Below, in pieces: positions 1 through 13,600 of a stretch of DNA of 64,000 bases. Position numbers and translations under genes: made by a program. Location of the stretch: contig VZSE01001754.1 in assembly GCA_013398275.1 (NCBI GenBank), forward strand, positions 1,443,140 to 1,507,139, in the 5' to 3' direction. The DNA is from Promerops cafer (taxonomy: Eukaryota > Chordata > Aves > Passeriformes > Nectariniidae). The notes below the pieces were generated by a model. The model had not been told where the DNA came from. It did no database searches and saw nothing but the letters and a program-made list of their open reading frames with translations. Each line of letters opens with the position of its first letter. Position 1 is the stretch's first letter.

Positions 1-506
1 GATGTCTCTATTAAGGACAGTAGCATCAAGGGGATGTGTAAAATTATCAGGACAACAAAAGAGCACCTGAACTGCCTGTTCTTTTCCATTTAAGCATCTT
101 CTTGTCCCAAGTATGACACCGATTGCTTGAGAAAATTTGTTAGTTCAGTTTAAATCTCAAGTATAAAGAAAATTCCTAAATAAAAATCAAACATAATAAT
201 AATATTTTATTGCTATGACAACCCAGAATAGCATATTAGCAACCCAAATGACAATATTTTTCCTCCTCTTGCATTGACATTGGCAAGGAAAGAAATTATG
301 TTGGAGTTTTTAATGTAAGTTTTCAAAAGGGAAAGATGATCGCACATTAAAACGCACCATGAAAATGGAATCCTCAAAGAGAATTTTCTATAGCTGTTTA
401 AGCAGCTAGTGAGTGGGTTTTGAACTATGTCCTTTAAGCCAGAGAGGAACCTGTTGCAAAACAAGTTCTCCCATTCACTTGTGTGACCAAGAGAAAAAAC
501 ATTTAT
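1..506. other. Non-coding DNA, nothing recognised
   Basis: AT-rich sequence with no long frame that resembles a protein, no RNA gene and no repeat I can name. It runs directly into the CR1 fragment that begins near 507. Confidence 0.6.
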
Positions 507-606
507 CACAGTCACAGAATGGTTTGGGTTGGAAGAGACCCAGTTCCAACCCCCTGCCATCAGCAGGGACACCTTCCACTAAACCAGGTCCCTCAAAGCA
601 CCATTG
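507..606 (-). mobile_element. CR1 LINE 3'-end fragment
   Basis: Reading the plus strand, the block opens with CACAGAATGGTTTGGGTTGG. This is the reverse complement of the avian CR1 3' terminus (the 'ccaacccaaaccattctgtg' end). It continues through the typical 'gcagggacacctt-ccactaaaccaggt' stretch, so the element lies on the minus strand. Only about 100 bp of the 3' UTR is present and a short internal piece is missing. It cannot move by itself; 5' truncation is normal for CR1. Confidence 0.85.
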
Positions 607-3600
607 CTGTCACCAACAGTCCAGGACCAGCTCAAGGGGCACAAGAGCTGCAGACTTTAACTTGGTCTGGGACACAGAAGTCCTCATTGTGTCCTCTTCG
701 GTGACAGGTGACACACCTGGAGCAGTGGGTCACAGGAGGGGACAGCTGCAGTGGGCCAGCTGAATGAGATGGGATGGAGCCAAAATGTGGGCTCTTAAAA
801 CTGTGTCCTGCAGCTCAGAACCTTGTAGGGACCTCACCGTGCTCTGACAGCAGAGCCAAGCAGGAGCTGGTCAGGATGGATCAAATGGATGTCAGTCACC
901 AAAAGCCACTTACTCAGAGAGTGAGACTTAGCAGGACTGGGATGATAAAGGAGTCAGAAGGAAAGATATTTTGATTTTAAAAATAGGTTAAACATCAGGT
1001 ATTAGGCTGCATATTCCCTCACCCTTCACTAAGAGAGCAGCCTTTCTCAAAGGGGCAAAATGCCCTTTTTCTTGCTGCTGTTCGTACTGCATTTGTCTGA
1101 GCCCTGGGGAGTCTGTGCAAATCTGTATTGCCACCCCCAGCAGTCTGGGGGTGTCTAGAGACAAAGGCGGGGCATCTGGCAGGTCCACACAACAAAATCC
1201 ATCCTTGGCAAGAGCCAAACTCTACAGGAAAACCTTAGCATGGTGCCCAGGAATTTCCTCACACAACTTCACAAGAACAGCAAAGGGATATATTTTTCTC
1301 CATTTTCAGTGCACCTGGATGGCTTATCACGATGTTTCAGACCCAGAGGCAGGATAGGGCTTGGGGTTTGGTTTTGGGATTAGCTTGTGCTGGACATTCC
1401 TCTCCATGACTAAAGAGTGAGTATCCCAGCATGGGCACCAAGGAGCTCTGTGTTGAGGCTGATCCCAGGCTCTAGATGAGAGTACAAACCCAGGTTTTCA
1501 GTAGCTTGGGACTGTAGTTGCTGTCTTGAACTTCTGGAAAAGCTGAAGCTGCTCACCATGACACCAAGCCAATTTCATAGCTGGGTGACCACTGAAGAAG
1601 CATAAAGCAGCAAACAAACTCATCCTGAAAAGTTTTCTGTATTGCGTTTTGGGTTTAAAATGTTTGCAAAGAAAGTTCTGTTGGTTTAGAGAGCTGCTGG
1701 CCGAACTGGATACATTTTCCAGGGAAGTCAGCCAGTTTTTAAAGGAGGCCAAATCTGTTTCCACATGGAAATTGGCTCATTTTTGGAGTATAGATGAGTT
1801 TTGCATAAAATATATTAAATTCCTTCCCCCACCCACAACTGTATATGCTTTCATGCATCTTGATGGGAGAACTGCTATTCCACCATCACAGGGAAATGCA
1901 ATTTCAAAAAGTGCAATATTATGTAATTAAAATGCCAGTCATGTCAGTATGGATGAAACAGGGAAAAGAGAGGGAAAAAATCTGGAAAACAAAGATTATC
2001 CAATTCAGTCAGCTCTTGGAAATGCTTTTTCAATCTACCTAAGCTCTTCCAGAATCTGCACATGGGTGCAGATACTGTCAACATTCTTGTTCTTTCAAAA
2101 AATAATCACAGCCTCAGCAATAGAAAATAAAATTAAGGAAAAAATCCACAACCCATGACATAACTATTAACAACTGCATGGTATATTGCCATTAATTAGC
2201 AAAAGGCCAGTTATACAACTTGTTCAATTTTAATAGCCCTCATCCTGAGACCATTTGGACGGCAAGTTTGTTCCAAGAAGCACACCCTCCTCAAATGAAG
2301 AGTGTCATGGAAAAAAGAAAGATGTTTTTTAATATAAATGTACCAAAGGACCAAGATGTGCTGAAAAACACATAGCATTACCAATGCCTCTCTCTGAAGT
2401 GTCTGCCATTTGGAATATTGTAATTCAAATACTTTGCCTGTTTAGTCTATTTTGAATGGCTTCATTATAGCACTGCAGGGAAATTCTCCGGAGAAACTGG
2501 AAAAAAAATTTTTGGAAAGTATTTCAGGTTCAGAATTGTCAGAATGTCCCATTTTAACCTTTTCAATGAAAGAAAAAAATCACTGCTGTTGACACTCAGA
2601 TATGTATTCTATAATATGTATCTATAAAATATATAGTAGCTTGACTCAAAAATATATGGCTTAGAAATGATCAAAGAAGATTTCAGGTGGTCTGCATTAA
2701 ATGCTAAAGAAAAAATTCTGTCAAAAAATGTCAACATTTTGTCAATTTACATGGGATGGAAACCCAAGTCTTGCCCTCCTGTAATCTTACACATCCTGGA
2801 TCAATTGCATCTTTAGTAAAGGAGATCCTAATGCTTGACTGATGGATGTGAAACCTTATTCCAGACAAGCCTGGCACTACAGCAAAGTGTAATTGCAGCA
2901 CTCACAGCCATGCTGGGTATGAGGAAGAAAGCTGTGCAAACAGGTGGGAATCACAGTTCATCCAACTCTTCTCTTAGGGAGAAAGGTCATTGCTTCATTC
3001 AGGTATTCACTAAATATAGAAAATGTTTGGGAAGCTAAGAACTTTGATCTGGAAATACTCGTAGGCTCGGTGCTATGAAGGGATGAGGGAAATGTTTAAA
3101 AATGATCGAGGGAAACAGATGTTTGGCTTCTCCATCCACTGCCACTAAATCAGTCACTGGCCCAAACTACTATTTAACACAGGTGATTTTCCACAAAGCT
3201 AATCCTGCTTTCATTCAGGGCATTCCTCTTCCAATAAAAGTCCATCTGCTTGCCTAGCTTTAGACACCAGCATAAATTTTGGCTTGTCCAAATGGATCTT
3301 GCAAGGGGGTCTCTGCACCAAGGCTGAGAGAACCACATGCTGCCTAGTGAGAAATCACAGAGCTGCTCACAGCTTGAGCTGTCTGAGTCACCAGCTGATG
3401 AGAAACTTGACTTTTTGCTTGATTTTTTCCTCTGTTCTTTTTAAAGGAAACTTTAAAAAACAAATAAACCCTACAGGCAAGCAAGCAAACTTTCTCATTT
3501 CATAGGCACCTCCTCTGAGCCATGGTTAAATACACCACAAAATCCATTTTCTCATGGATTTTTTTCATTTATTTCCTGCTTGCCTCCTTTTGTTTTTCCA

Positions 3601-4379
3601 CAGGCATTAGTGTCATTTTCTCCTCCTGCACACAGGCTGTGAGCATTTAGTTCATTCTCTCTGACTTACACAGTAAAGAGCTACCAACTGTTACATGCCC
3701 CAGCAGCTGCATCCAATTCCCCTTTGCAAACAAGAAGCCACACAGAGAGGGTTTTTGCTAAAGGAAGGTGATAGCAATAGTTTTGAGTTATTAGGTTGCA
3801 GAGTAAGGGCAAAAGACTTGGAAATCAAGTCAACCAGGTCCTCCCTTTGCAACCCCAGCCCTAATTTAAGGCCTAAGCTCACTGAAACACCCTGTGGCAG
3901 CCCAGGCTGAGTCCCCAGCTCACAGCTTTTCTTCTCTCACAGCTTTTCTCCACTCCCAGCTCATATTGGTCATGAAGCAGCAGACCCAGATTCTTATGGA
4001 CCAGTCAATAAACACAGATAATAGCTTAAAATGCTTAATTCCATGCAACTGTTCAGACAATTATCTACTTAATGTATTTACATCATTCTTATTATGTCTC
4101 ATCAGCTCCCATGCATTAATGGACTTTATCCTCTGCAAGTGCCTACCACAATAGGACAAAAAATCATGTCAACATTTGTTCCTATTTTTCTTATGCCAGG
4201 GTTCTTCTGATCATCAAAATAGTTTTTTATCTTGAAAATGCTGCAAAAAAACCATACTGTCAACAAAATCAAGTTTGTACTGGAAAGTTTACAAGTTCAA
4301 CAAAAGTAATGCTGCCTCTTAACAAAACTGTGATTGCAAAAGAACTCAAAACATTTATACTGCCATGAGTGTAATTTAA
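607..4379. other. Non-coding DNA, no gene seen
   Basis: Mixed AT-rich sequence. The open frames here (the largest about 90 codons) have no recognisable domain and no convincing splice context. I see no further repeat I can name. The composition becomes strongly AT-rich from about 1800 to 2800. Confidence 0.55.
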
Positions 4380-4640
4380 GGATATTTAGCCTTTGCTCAA
4401 CCTTTTACAGACAAAATGGTGTTTCACCCTGTCTATTATAATAACATTTAGATTGCAAAATCTAATACAGTATTAGCAGCAAAACTGCATTGTGAATCCT
4501 AAAGCTGCATTATAATACTGCAGCTTTACAAATAGATAAGTGATTTCATAGAAGCAGCCTTTTAAACTTTTTTATCATCAGAAATTGATTGTAAGACATA
4601 ACTTGTTTAATTTCAGGATATAGGGTAACTTTGTTTATGG
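4380..4640. other. AT-rich block with two perfect inverted repeats
   Basis: Two symmetrical segments lie within 67 bp. The first is a 15-bp palindrome at 4462-4476 (CTAATAC-a-GTATTAG). The second is a 10-bp-arm hairpin at 4500-4528 (TAAAGCTGCA, 9-nt loop, TGCAGCTTTA). The block looks like a conserved non-coding element because of its balanced AT-rich composition and TAAT/ATTA cores, but that is an impression, not a comparison. It is too short in the stem for a normal microRNA precursor. Confidence 0.35.
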
Positions 4641-7380
4641 CAGGTATTTTAGTTCCCCATTACGTCTTAGGAACAACAGGTAATCCCATGTCAGTATCTT
4701 ACAGGAAATAAACCAATGATAAAATCACTGCTCTTTCATTTCACAGTTCTGGATTAACCCAGAGTTTGTGTAGCAAGGTATGGCAATTCTTGTGGTTTGG
4801 AGACCACTATAGACTTCTGCACAGACTTCTGCAAGATGAGTTTATCAATGCTTAGTCAGGATGAAAAACATGGGAGGATGTTTTGCTTCTCTCTTATTCT
4901 GAGAGAATTCTGAGCAAGTACTTGGTAAGACTTCAGTGTACCCAGACACAAGAAAACACACTTGGTCCAGGGTACCACAATTTTCACACCCCCAACGAAA
5001 AAAAGATCACACAGGTCAATAAAATACCTATCTTCTGAAATAAATTGCTAAATAAAAATCAACATTGTGATACATAACTTGAATCCACACATCTTTTCAG
5101 CTTTAGGCTTCCTTTGGGAAACTCAGTTATGTGTTTGCCAACAAAATCAACTCTCATTTTTTCCTCTACCCTTAACACACATTTTACCCACAAAGGGTGA
5201 TACGTGCTGCTCTGTTCATGGCCTCACGGGCTGGAATTGGAGGTGAAAGTTGTTTTGGGCTAAAGGAGTATACGGCTGATGTATTGCTTCCATTTATTAT
5301 TTGATCTCATTCTATTGTGTGCTTCCTTATGGCACACTCAATAGGTCTGCAATCATGGGGAACAAGATAAAAAGGGTAGGGCAAGGATTGTATTTCCTGC
5401 CTTGGCTGGTGAATAATTTTTATTAGAGCTTATTTTGAAACACAACTTTGAGATAAGAATCCGGCATGAAGGATTAGAGATACAGTGTTCTGGGCTGAAA
5501 CCTACAATTATTTATTTTAGCTTTATGTAAGCAACATGAAGAGTTAATACACTGTCCACTTTTTAATAGCTGAAATGTTTGAGCTTTTGTTTAAAAAAAA
5601 TGGGAAATGATACAGTACTGTTTGAAAAAATTGTTTTTCCAGCTCCCGTGGTACAACAATTGTTTGATATAAACTTTCATGACACTGTGAGCTTCCTCTC
5701 TGCTAATAGCACAAATGTTCTTTTTCCAGCAGGAGGAAAGTGCTTGTGTCCAGGGATAGATCACACCAGCTGCCCCAGAACAAGAAGCCCCACGGTGGTG
5801 CCAAGGCAGGGCTCAGCAAGGACACTGAGCCATGTGGGGTTTGGCACTTACTGAGGATGGGGGGAGGGATACGTGCATGCAGGGGAGGGGAAGGCAGGGG
5901 AGTGTCTTTTTTAAAGGAAAAGCCTTCTATAGTGTGGCTCGTGAGGGAAAAGAGGACATGAAGTAGAAAATTAAATGCAGCTGTTTGCTTATAAAGGGGA
6001 ACAGGCAGCATGGTGCCTGCCTCAGAGCCCTGAGTGCTGCAGGGAAGGTGGAGGAGTTTGCACCAAAGCAGATGAGATGTGGATAGAGGTTTCATCCATC
6101 TGAGGACATGGAGAAGGGGTCACCTGCAGCTGAGACCATGGCAGGTGGCCAAGGACAGAGCTGGCAAGAGGCTCAGGGACCAGCATCCCTGCTTCACTCC
6201 CAAGAAACATCACTCCTCTTATGGGGATGAACACCCTGAGATGTGGATATCCCACCTCTAGCCTTGGGGCTGGGCAAGGCAGAGGGCAACATCCTCTGGC
6301 AGCAGGTTCCCAGAGATCAGAGGGACAAAGCCATGCTTTGATCAATGTGCCTCTGATGACTTTTGGGAATTAGGGCTGAGGCAGTGAAAGAAAATTTGCA
6401 GTGCAGCCATATGGCTCTTGGAATAATAAAAACTACTTGAGAAGTTGCAGGTTAGGACAGGTCTGGTCAGAAGTTTTCAGAGAAATCTTCAACTCCTTGA
6501 TGTAGCTTGTTGAAGTGGAGATCTTGCCAGGCTTTTACTCATAAAAAGAGTTGAAAAATCCCCCCAAAAAAGTCTTGCCTAGGAAGGCAGGTTGCATGAA
6601 CACAGGTCATCCAACATCTTCCCACCTTCAGCCGCCTGGTGGGGGTAGTCCATGCCTGACTTGCAGCTGTGCCCTTTACACACACAGCACTGCTTGTGAG
6701 CAAGAAAACCTCAAAATGGACCCTGACCCAAACAGACTCTGGGACTCTTCAAACCCTTTGATCCAGGAGTGCACGTGTAGATGGAAATGTGCCTCCCTTA
6801 CCGTGGGCCTCCACAAGCAGGCTCCTCCTGTCTCTGCACTCAAGGGGGCACCAGCCAGGGCCAGCAAGGTCCCTTCCCACACCTCAGATGTCTCCTACCA
6901 GCCCTGCAACAAGTCCAAGGTCCACAGTCCTGAGCTGTTTCAGGAGTCAGTCCCTCCAGGTGGGGTCTGCAGAGCCCCTCTGTGGCCTGGCCACGCTTGC
7001 TGTGTGTCCCCAAGGAGCAGGGGCAGGCGCAGGAGCATTTATCACGCTCAGCAAATGCCCTGCAACACCCTGACTTGCCATCACTTAACCACTCCCTGCA
7101 GGATTATCCAAAACCCCAGACATTTGATATCTCCACACTTTGTCTCAGACCTTTTTGGGCCCTCAATCAGTCCATCCAAGTAGATGGGATGGTGTAGATA
7201 TTGCAACAGTGAAATGGAGGACAGTGGTGAAGCTCTTCGGCATCAGATGTGCAGTAGTTAATTTGGGATGACAAGAAGCCCACGGTGGCCAGTTCCTGTG
7301 TCCTGTCCAAAAGGGGATGACATCCCCTGATTGAAAACATGATCCTATGCACCTCACAGACAATTGTAGTCACAGGCTAA
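4641..7380. other. Non-coding DNA with a GC-rich stretch
   Basis: No gene is recognised. A G-rich segment at 5859-5900 has runs of 6, 3, 4, 4 and 4 G and might form a quadruplex on the plus strand, although one loop is about 13 nt. From about 6550 to 7190 the sequence is GC-rich and keeps a 210-codon frame open. Its translation is Pro/Ser/Cys-rich with no domain, and overlapping frames are open there too, so I treat it as chance. Confidence 0.5.
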
Positions 7381-7760
7381 ATTGTATTAATCTACTTTTA
7401 CAAAAGATATAATCTTCCCTTGTATTTTTTTCCATTGCTCAATTAACTATCATTTTGCTCAGCATGTTTTAATCATAAATAAGTTCATAAATAGATGTGC
7501 TCCTTGGAGTCATGGGGGACTCTGTGATATAATAGCATTAATCTTTCTGAATAACATTATTAATATCCTTTGCCCCTTAAAGGCACCCACTCTGTCCCCC
7601 AGGCAATTATAAAACTTTGTTCCATGGTACTGAATGAGCTCATCCAGCTAAAATGACTACAATGCATGTCTGCATAATATTGCTGTTTGTTGAATTCTAT
7701 TTATCCTACTGGTCCAACACTATTCTAACTTGTTTGTGAACATGTTGGTTCTTTTGCTGT
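7381..7760. promoter_or_regulatory. Candidate conserved non-coding element, TAAT-rich
   Basis: This stretch has many homeodomain-type cores (ATTAATC, AATTAAC, ATTAATATCC, AATTATAAAAC, CATAATATTGC) and no repeat signature or coding frame. It has the texture of amniote developmental enhancers, which is inference only. No promoter element or transcription start can be placed. Confidence 0.25.
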
Positions 7761-9084
7761 AAAGCCACCAGCTCAGCTGGCTGCTCCCCACCCGGATCTC
7801 AGGAGAGCTGTCCTATAGAAGGGTCATGAAAGAAGGAGATCTAGAAATCCCTAAACTGGAAGCTTTTTGACAATTCTCTTCAAAATAATCTAGCAGTTGT
7901 TTGACCACTAGAGATGTGTCCTGTTAGAGAGACTCCCATTAATTCAGCAGGCTTGAGAATCTTGCTAAGCTTACTTGGCATTTCAACCAGCCTTACTAAA
8001 ACAGAATTCCCAGTTTCTAAGTGAACTGGCGTTTTTCTGCCCAGGACAGCATCTCCAAGCAGTGAGAGGCTGGGCCATGTCTATTAATCATTTCCAGCAC
8101 CAGACATGTTTGAATATATTACATTTTCCGTCCAGGCACTTAACATCTTCCCATCTTGGAGTCAAGATTCAAACTTCTAAAGAATTTGGGTTTACATTTT
8201 ATTCATCCTACTTCCTCGTTAGGAAAACAGACACACTGCTCTTCCCTCCTTTTATACAGCAAGCTGGGAACTATAGATAAAAATTCCTATACAGAGGTGA
8301 GGTATCTGAATTTTTTCATGAGTGTACTGGGTAGCTGCTGTGTGCTCTGAGCAGAGCAGCAGAGTTTTGTGGGCTTGCTGTGTTTATTCTGTCCATATTT
8401 GGATGGGAAGAGGCATAGGCAGTAGATGAAAGTAGTTCATATAATAAAACTGGGTTTGGATGAAACTCAGCAGTGTATTGCTGCTTCGTTTTAGCACTCC
8501 TGAAATAGTAAGACCTTGTCAAATTCAGTCCCAGAGGAGAGGACCAGGCAGATTTCAGCTTCAACATGTGCCACATAGTTGCACTTTGCCATATTTGCTC
8601 ACATTATGGCATATATGTGTGGAGGAAGAAGGGAAGAATTTCCCCATTTCTAAGCTGTAAAATGTCTTTCAACACCTCTCTTCTTTACTGCAATAGCAAT
8701 TTGTCATTACTGGTCACAGAGAGAGGCGATTTTACGACTACAGCCGCTCCATCTGCAAACACAGCCATCCAAAATGTGGATCCAGCTTAAGTTTAAGCAC
8801 GGGGCATTAAAGTTTTGTTCTTAAATTCCAACTTGTATCTCAAAAACCCCCCAAAGCAACCCAACTCTCCTTGGTCCCTATTTAATTTCCAGCTATGCAC
8901 AAATTCCTGAATATAGGACCGCAGGCTTTTGACCAGGGGTCTCATAGGTGCTCCCACAGGCATGATGCACTTTGAGGCTGCAAGTTACATGAAAGGAAGG
9001 GGAAGAGAAGCATTTCACAGACAAGGAACTTTGCTGAACCCTGAGCACAAGAAGGAGTGGTCAGATGCCACCCACTACTGAAGG
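7761..9084. other. Non-coding DNA, nothing recognised
   Basis: No coding frame, RNA gene or repeat is supported. The open frames (up to 101 codons at 7975-8280) show no domain and no codon pattern that suggests selection. Confidence 0.55.
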
Positions 9085-9229
9085 ACAGTGTCCAAGGCCA
9101 GGGTGGATGGGGCTTTGGGCTACCTGGTCTGGTGGGAGGTGTCCCTGCCCAAGGCAGTGGAGTGGTGGAACTAGATGATCTTTAAGGTCCCTTTCAACCC
9201 AAACCACTCTATGATTCTGTGATTCTGTT
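9085..9229 (+). mobile_element. CR1 LINE 3' end with terminal octamer repeat
   Basis: The plus strand carries the CR1 3' UTR in forward sense. It reads through the 'tccaaggccagggtggatggg' region and 'gatctttaaggtccctttc', and ends in ATGATTCTGTGATTCTG, the tandem octamer-like tail used by the CR1 reverse transcriptase. About 145 bp survive, 5'-truncated as usual. Confidence 0.92.
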
Positions 9230-10633
9230 TGCAGCTTTGTAGTCAGATTTATCTGATGGGGAAGTGGAGAGAGGATGGAGAAGCTGCACTCAAATATGAC
9301 AATGTTTAAAGCTGCTTGGAGTCTGGGATCAGAGAGGAGGCATTGATCAGAAAGATCCTTTTGTTCATTCCTGGCTCATTCCAGTAGGAGCAGAGGACAC
9401 AACCCCCCAAGCACACAGAGGTGCTGCTTCTCCCGGAGGCTGGAATCTTGATTTTAGCAGCAAGGGCACTCCTGGGAGCAGAGTGTCCCCCCAACCCCTG
9501 CAATGTTAGAACCAGTAACATCTTTTGGTGTTTCTGACCAGTTTCTATGTGGGGTGAAGGGATGCAGCCATCTCACTGAGACCAGCCCAGCACATGAAAC
9601 CAGGGTGTCCTACTAACCAAAACCAAACATGCAGTGACCTGATTGCTCCTCTTGCTTTGCCACAGCATTCTTTCTGACATCAGGAAAATCTCAGTGCCAG
9701 AAATGCTCTCTCTATGGAGTGGGAATAATTCCTCTCTCCCACACCTGGACTGTCCAGGCTAGTCAACCCTTTGGACAGGGATCTCATCTGGCTGCAGCTT
9801 TGAGGGAAGAGTGCACAGTGGAGCCTGATCCCAGCTGGGGCCTCCAGGCACAGCTCTGCAGGCTGGTGAGCAGGGCTGCTGCCTTCCTGCCTCTTCTCCA
9901 GCTCACCCCCTGCACATCAGGGCTCCAGCCCCTCTGTGAGTGATATCTGCAGAGCGGCCGCAGCCACGGATGCTGCTGACCCAACAAAAGGAGGGTGACA
10001 CAGGTTTTCATCATATCTCCTTGCTTCCATAGGGGCATGCAGGTTTAGAAATATTGGATAAATAATTCCTCAGCTGCATATGAGGCACAGGCCAGAGCAA
10101 ACTCTCTGCTGACTGCAGACCTGTTGCAGAGGAAGCTGCCTTGCAGCTCTCAAACAACATATCTGGTTTAAACCTACTTTCATTGCCTTCATCCAAATGT
10201 TCCTGCCAGAGTTCATATCTCTGAATATCCCACTCCTCTGCCTGCTCCTGCCTCCTGCTCCCTCTCCCTCCATCTTCCTTCCCACAGCCGTGGGAACAGA
10301 CTTCATCACTTGAGAAAAATGCCCTGCTCATACCCCCTGCTGTTGGCTTGAAGCAGACAAAAAAAATTAAAGTCTTTTGAGCAGAGAATCCTTGTCAGGA
10401 CAAGAAATAATACTGCCCTCAGTGAGGATGGCACGTACAGCCGGAGAGGTGGCTCAGGCTGGGTGTGCTGCAGCCAGCTGTCTGTGTGACTACAATACAG
10501 CGTGGAGGATATGGAATATAATTTCCCTCTCCATTTACATTTAATACAATGGCTTTGGACCACACATTATTAAAAAAAAAAACAACATGAAGTCTCGGCA
10601 CTTGGCTTTCACTAATGGCTTGTTACTCTTCTA
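9230..10633. other. Non-coding DNA, nothing recognised
   Basis: Moderate GC content, with a NotI-type site GCGGCCGC at 9954-9961. Overlapping open frames on both strands between 9719 and 10331 have no recognisable domain. No gene is supported. Confidence 0.5.
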
Positions 10634-10664
10634 ACACTGTCACTTCAGTGAAAAGTGACAGTGT
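10634..10664. repeat. Perfect 12-bp inverted repeat (hairpin)
   Basis: ACACTGTCACTT at 10634-10645 is followed by a 7-nt loop and its exact complement AAGTGACAGTGT at 10653-10664. No T-run follows on either strand that would make it a terminator, and in a vertebrate none is expected. It could be a relic of a small inverted-repeat element or a cruciform-prone site. Confidence 0.8.
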
Positions 10665-13600
10665 GATTTGTGTCTCTCCCAAAGGCTCCCCTTGCCTTCT
10701 TCCCTACCCTGTCTGAGATCTCCTACTTTTTAAAAATAACACCTCTGTATAACAGTGGGAGGACAGGACTCACATGGGTGGTCTCTTATAATGAAGATAG
10801 AGTATCTGGGAACAATATTTTAATGTGTTTTTCTTCTAATTGAGTTTTTCCAGCCTTTGGGATAATTATTTCTACCAATTAGCCCAGTGGTATTGTTAGC
10901 TGGGGGCAACCAGTCCTTCTTCAGGCCTCTGACAGAGGTTTACAGTATGCACAATGCTGCACAGTCCAGTTTATGAGAAAAAAATTGCCCCTCTGCTCCC
11001 AAAAGTATGGGAAACGACTCCATTGTGAGACAAACATTTCCCATGGAAATTGTCCTGAGAAGCTTCAGAAGGGTCCACGTTTCAGATAAAAGCAAGTGGG
11101 TGGAGATTGTGAACTACAGCTCAGGAAAGAGGGGATTATCCCTGAAAGGGGGAGTGGCACAGGACAGGGGAGGCAGGGGACAGCTTTGGCCCTTGCACCC
11201 TGCAGTGTCCCAGAGGAGATGCTAAACCCACCACTCTGGGACCAAGCCTACCCCCAACAATGGAAGAACAGGACAAGATTTAACAACAGTAAATTAATTA
11301 GGAGTGAATTTTAAGCCCTTCTTTGCAAACATAAGACCTAGACACTTGTTTTTCCTGATAAATGGGAGCTGAAAGATGATGCAGCCAGGTAAGTGCCAGA
11401 GCAGTGGCCTTGGCACAAGCCTGGAGTGGCTTTGTTTTACCTCAGCCCTGGGCACTTCTGAGCAGTCTGCAGAAGGGCATTGTTAATGCTGAGGAGAGGG
11501 GCCTGGCAAGAACTCAGTGCAAAGTCCCTGCAGCAAAAATATATCATCGTTATAAAGGTAAAGACTAGTGAGAAGTAATGTATAATCTGGTAGAAAACAG
11601 GCACAACACTGGATAATTTCAAGCCACATCTTCCAGAACAAAAAATATTTCTTTGGGCTAAATTCAGTTAGTGAAAGCAGCAGAATTTTTCAGGTCAAAG
11701 ATGAATGAGGCCTTTACATAGCCTGAAATGCAAATGACCTGGTGATGATGGACATATAAATATGAATTCTTACCGAGACTTAAAAAAAATATTCTCCCCA
11801 AGTCTTTAAAGAAAGTAGGGGAAGAAATGCTCCTCTGTAGAAATATCTTAGTGGAATCCTTTTCATTAGAAAATGGTCATTCCTGGCAAAGGAATACATT
11901 TGTGGAAGCAGAAGAGCATCAAGAGAGATGTCTCTAAATACAGGATTTTGAAGAGTAATCCTTTAAAGATAGCTCAGTTTATGAACTCCTAGATGTGTGT
12001 TTGTCCCTATCTTCCTCACCTTCCTTCCCTGCCCAGTAAATTCTTCCTATACTGAGACAGCCTCTGAACTGCTGTTGACAAGTTCAGTGCTTTAGCAAAG
12101 AAGCAGAGAATTTATTACGAAGATAAAGGTCCCAAACATCCATTTGAGCATGTGCTAGATGTCCTGGTAGTAAGTCCTCTACACAACCAAATGTCTCCAT
12201 ACAGAGCCAAGAAGACTGAAACTTCAATGGAGTCACTGACATGATGACCAGGGAGGTGTGGCACAGAGGTTTGGACTGATTTCCCTGAGGATTACAGAGC
12301 CAATTGATGAGAATATCAAAAATACAACTCATTCACATCCATTGCCCTTGCCTGCTTCTTTATTTATTAAACATTTTATAATATGTATAAATGGATATAT
12401 TTAAGGAGTGTGCTTCTATTTGTCATCGTTTTTCCTTGGAAGTAATGGCACCAGTTTTTTCCAAGGACTAAGAGTCCTATGAGTAGAAATCAGGTAATCC
12501 ATTTGCCTAGACCATTCCCAGTGCTGTCTGAGCTCTTCTGCCAAATTTGCAGTCAGTTTGAGACTCTACAATGCCTTTTGTTAATCTTCATTTCATCTGA
12601 AATGTGAGAAAATAAGGGTGAGCATCTTAAAAGCAGAACTGGATACAAAAGAGGTTTTTTAACTTGAAAAAATATTGTTTGATCTTCCCTTCATATTGTC
12701 AGGTATTCTTTACATTTCAGACCAACAGTGTCTCGTGCTTGGGTCTCAGTTTTAACCACCTCAGGCCAGTCTGTACTGGCTTTTACAAAAGATGAGCAAA
12801 CTCTATTATAGTTCCAGGTAGGAAAGGGTTTTTTACTGAGATCACACCATAATAAATTTCCTGGTGTCTGTTCTAGCAGTTTTAGTAACCTTAAAAGAAG
12901 GGGGGGGGGAAGATAAAATCCCAACTTTACAAAATCTTGAAGCAATTTCTTTAAGAAGAGAGGTCTGTCTCAGATTACAAGAAGGTCCCACGGTGGTTTT
13001 CCACAAACTGCTACAGAAAGGCTTAAAATAGTGGATCAGGCAGTAGTCAACAGGGACACCCTGGATCAGACCTAATGCACATCCATGCAAGATGTTTTTT
13101 AACATGTAAGCCAGCATCAGAGGCTTCAGAGAAAACTCATGCAGCTGTGGGATAATCTGCCTGCCAGGACAATTTCATCCTAAATCTTTATACTGAAACA
13201 CTTAAACCCTGAAGAATGAGGTCTGATGATATTTCGAAGCCTCTAGTTTTGTTAGCTTTGGAGTTATAGTTCACTCTGCACTTGCTCTCAATATAAAATG
13301 TCCAATTCCTACTTGAACCTTGCTAAATCCTTAGCTTCAAAGAGGCTCAGTTTCAACAGTCTACATAGACTTTGTCAAAAAGGTAAGGAGAAAGAAAAAA
13401 TTTTGCAAGTGCCTTAGGTGTCAGAACCAGGTCCAAGAGAATATAACATTGAGGAAGATAAAGAAGTATAACTTCAAAAGGTCAGAGAGCAAACATCTGA
13501 AACAGCTGAAGAAAAACCATCTCTCACTCGAGGTTTAAGATAACTGGCAGAAGAAGAAAATAATTTTGAAGGATACCTGCTTCCCCCATGCAAAATGAGG

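Noticed and set aside
6551..7183. 210-codon plus-strand frame
   Set aside because: GC-rich, Pro/Ser/Cys-rich, no domain, and overlapping frames are equally open.
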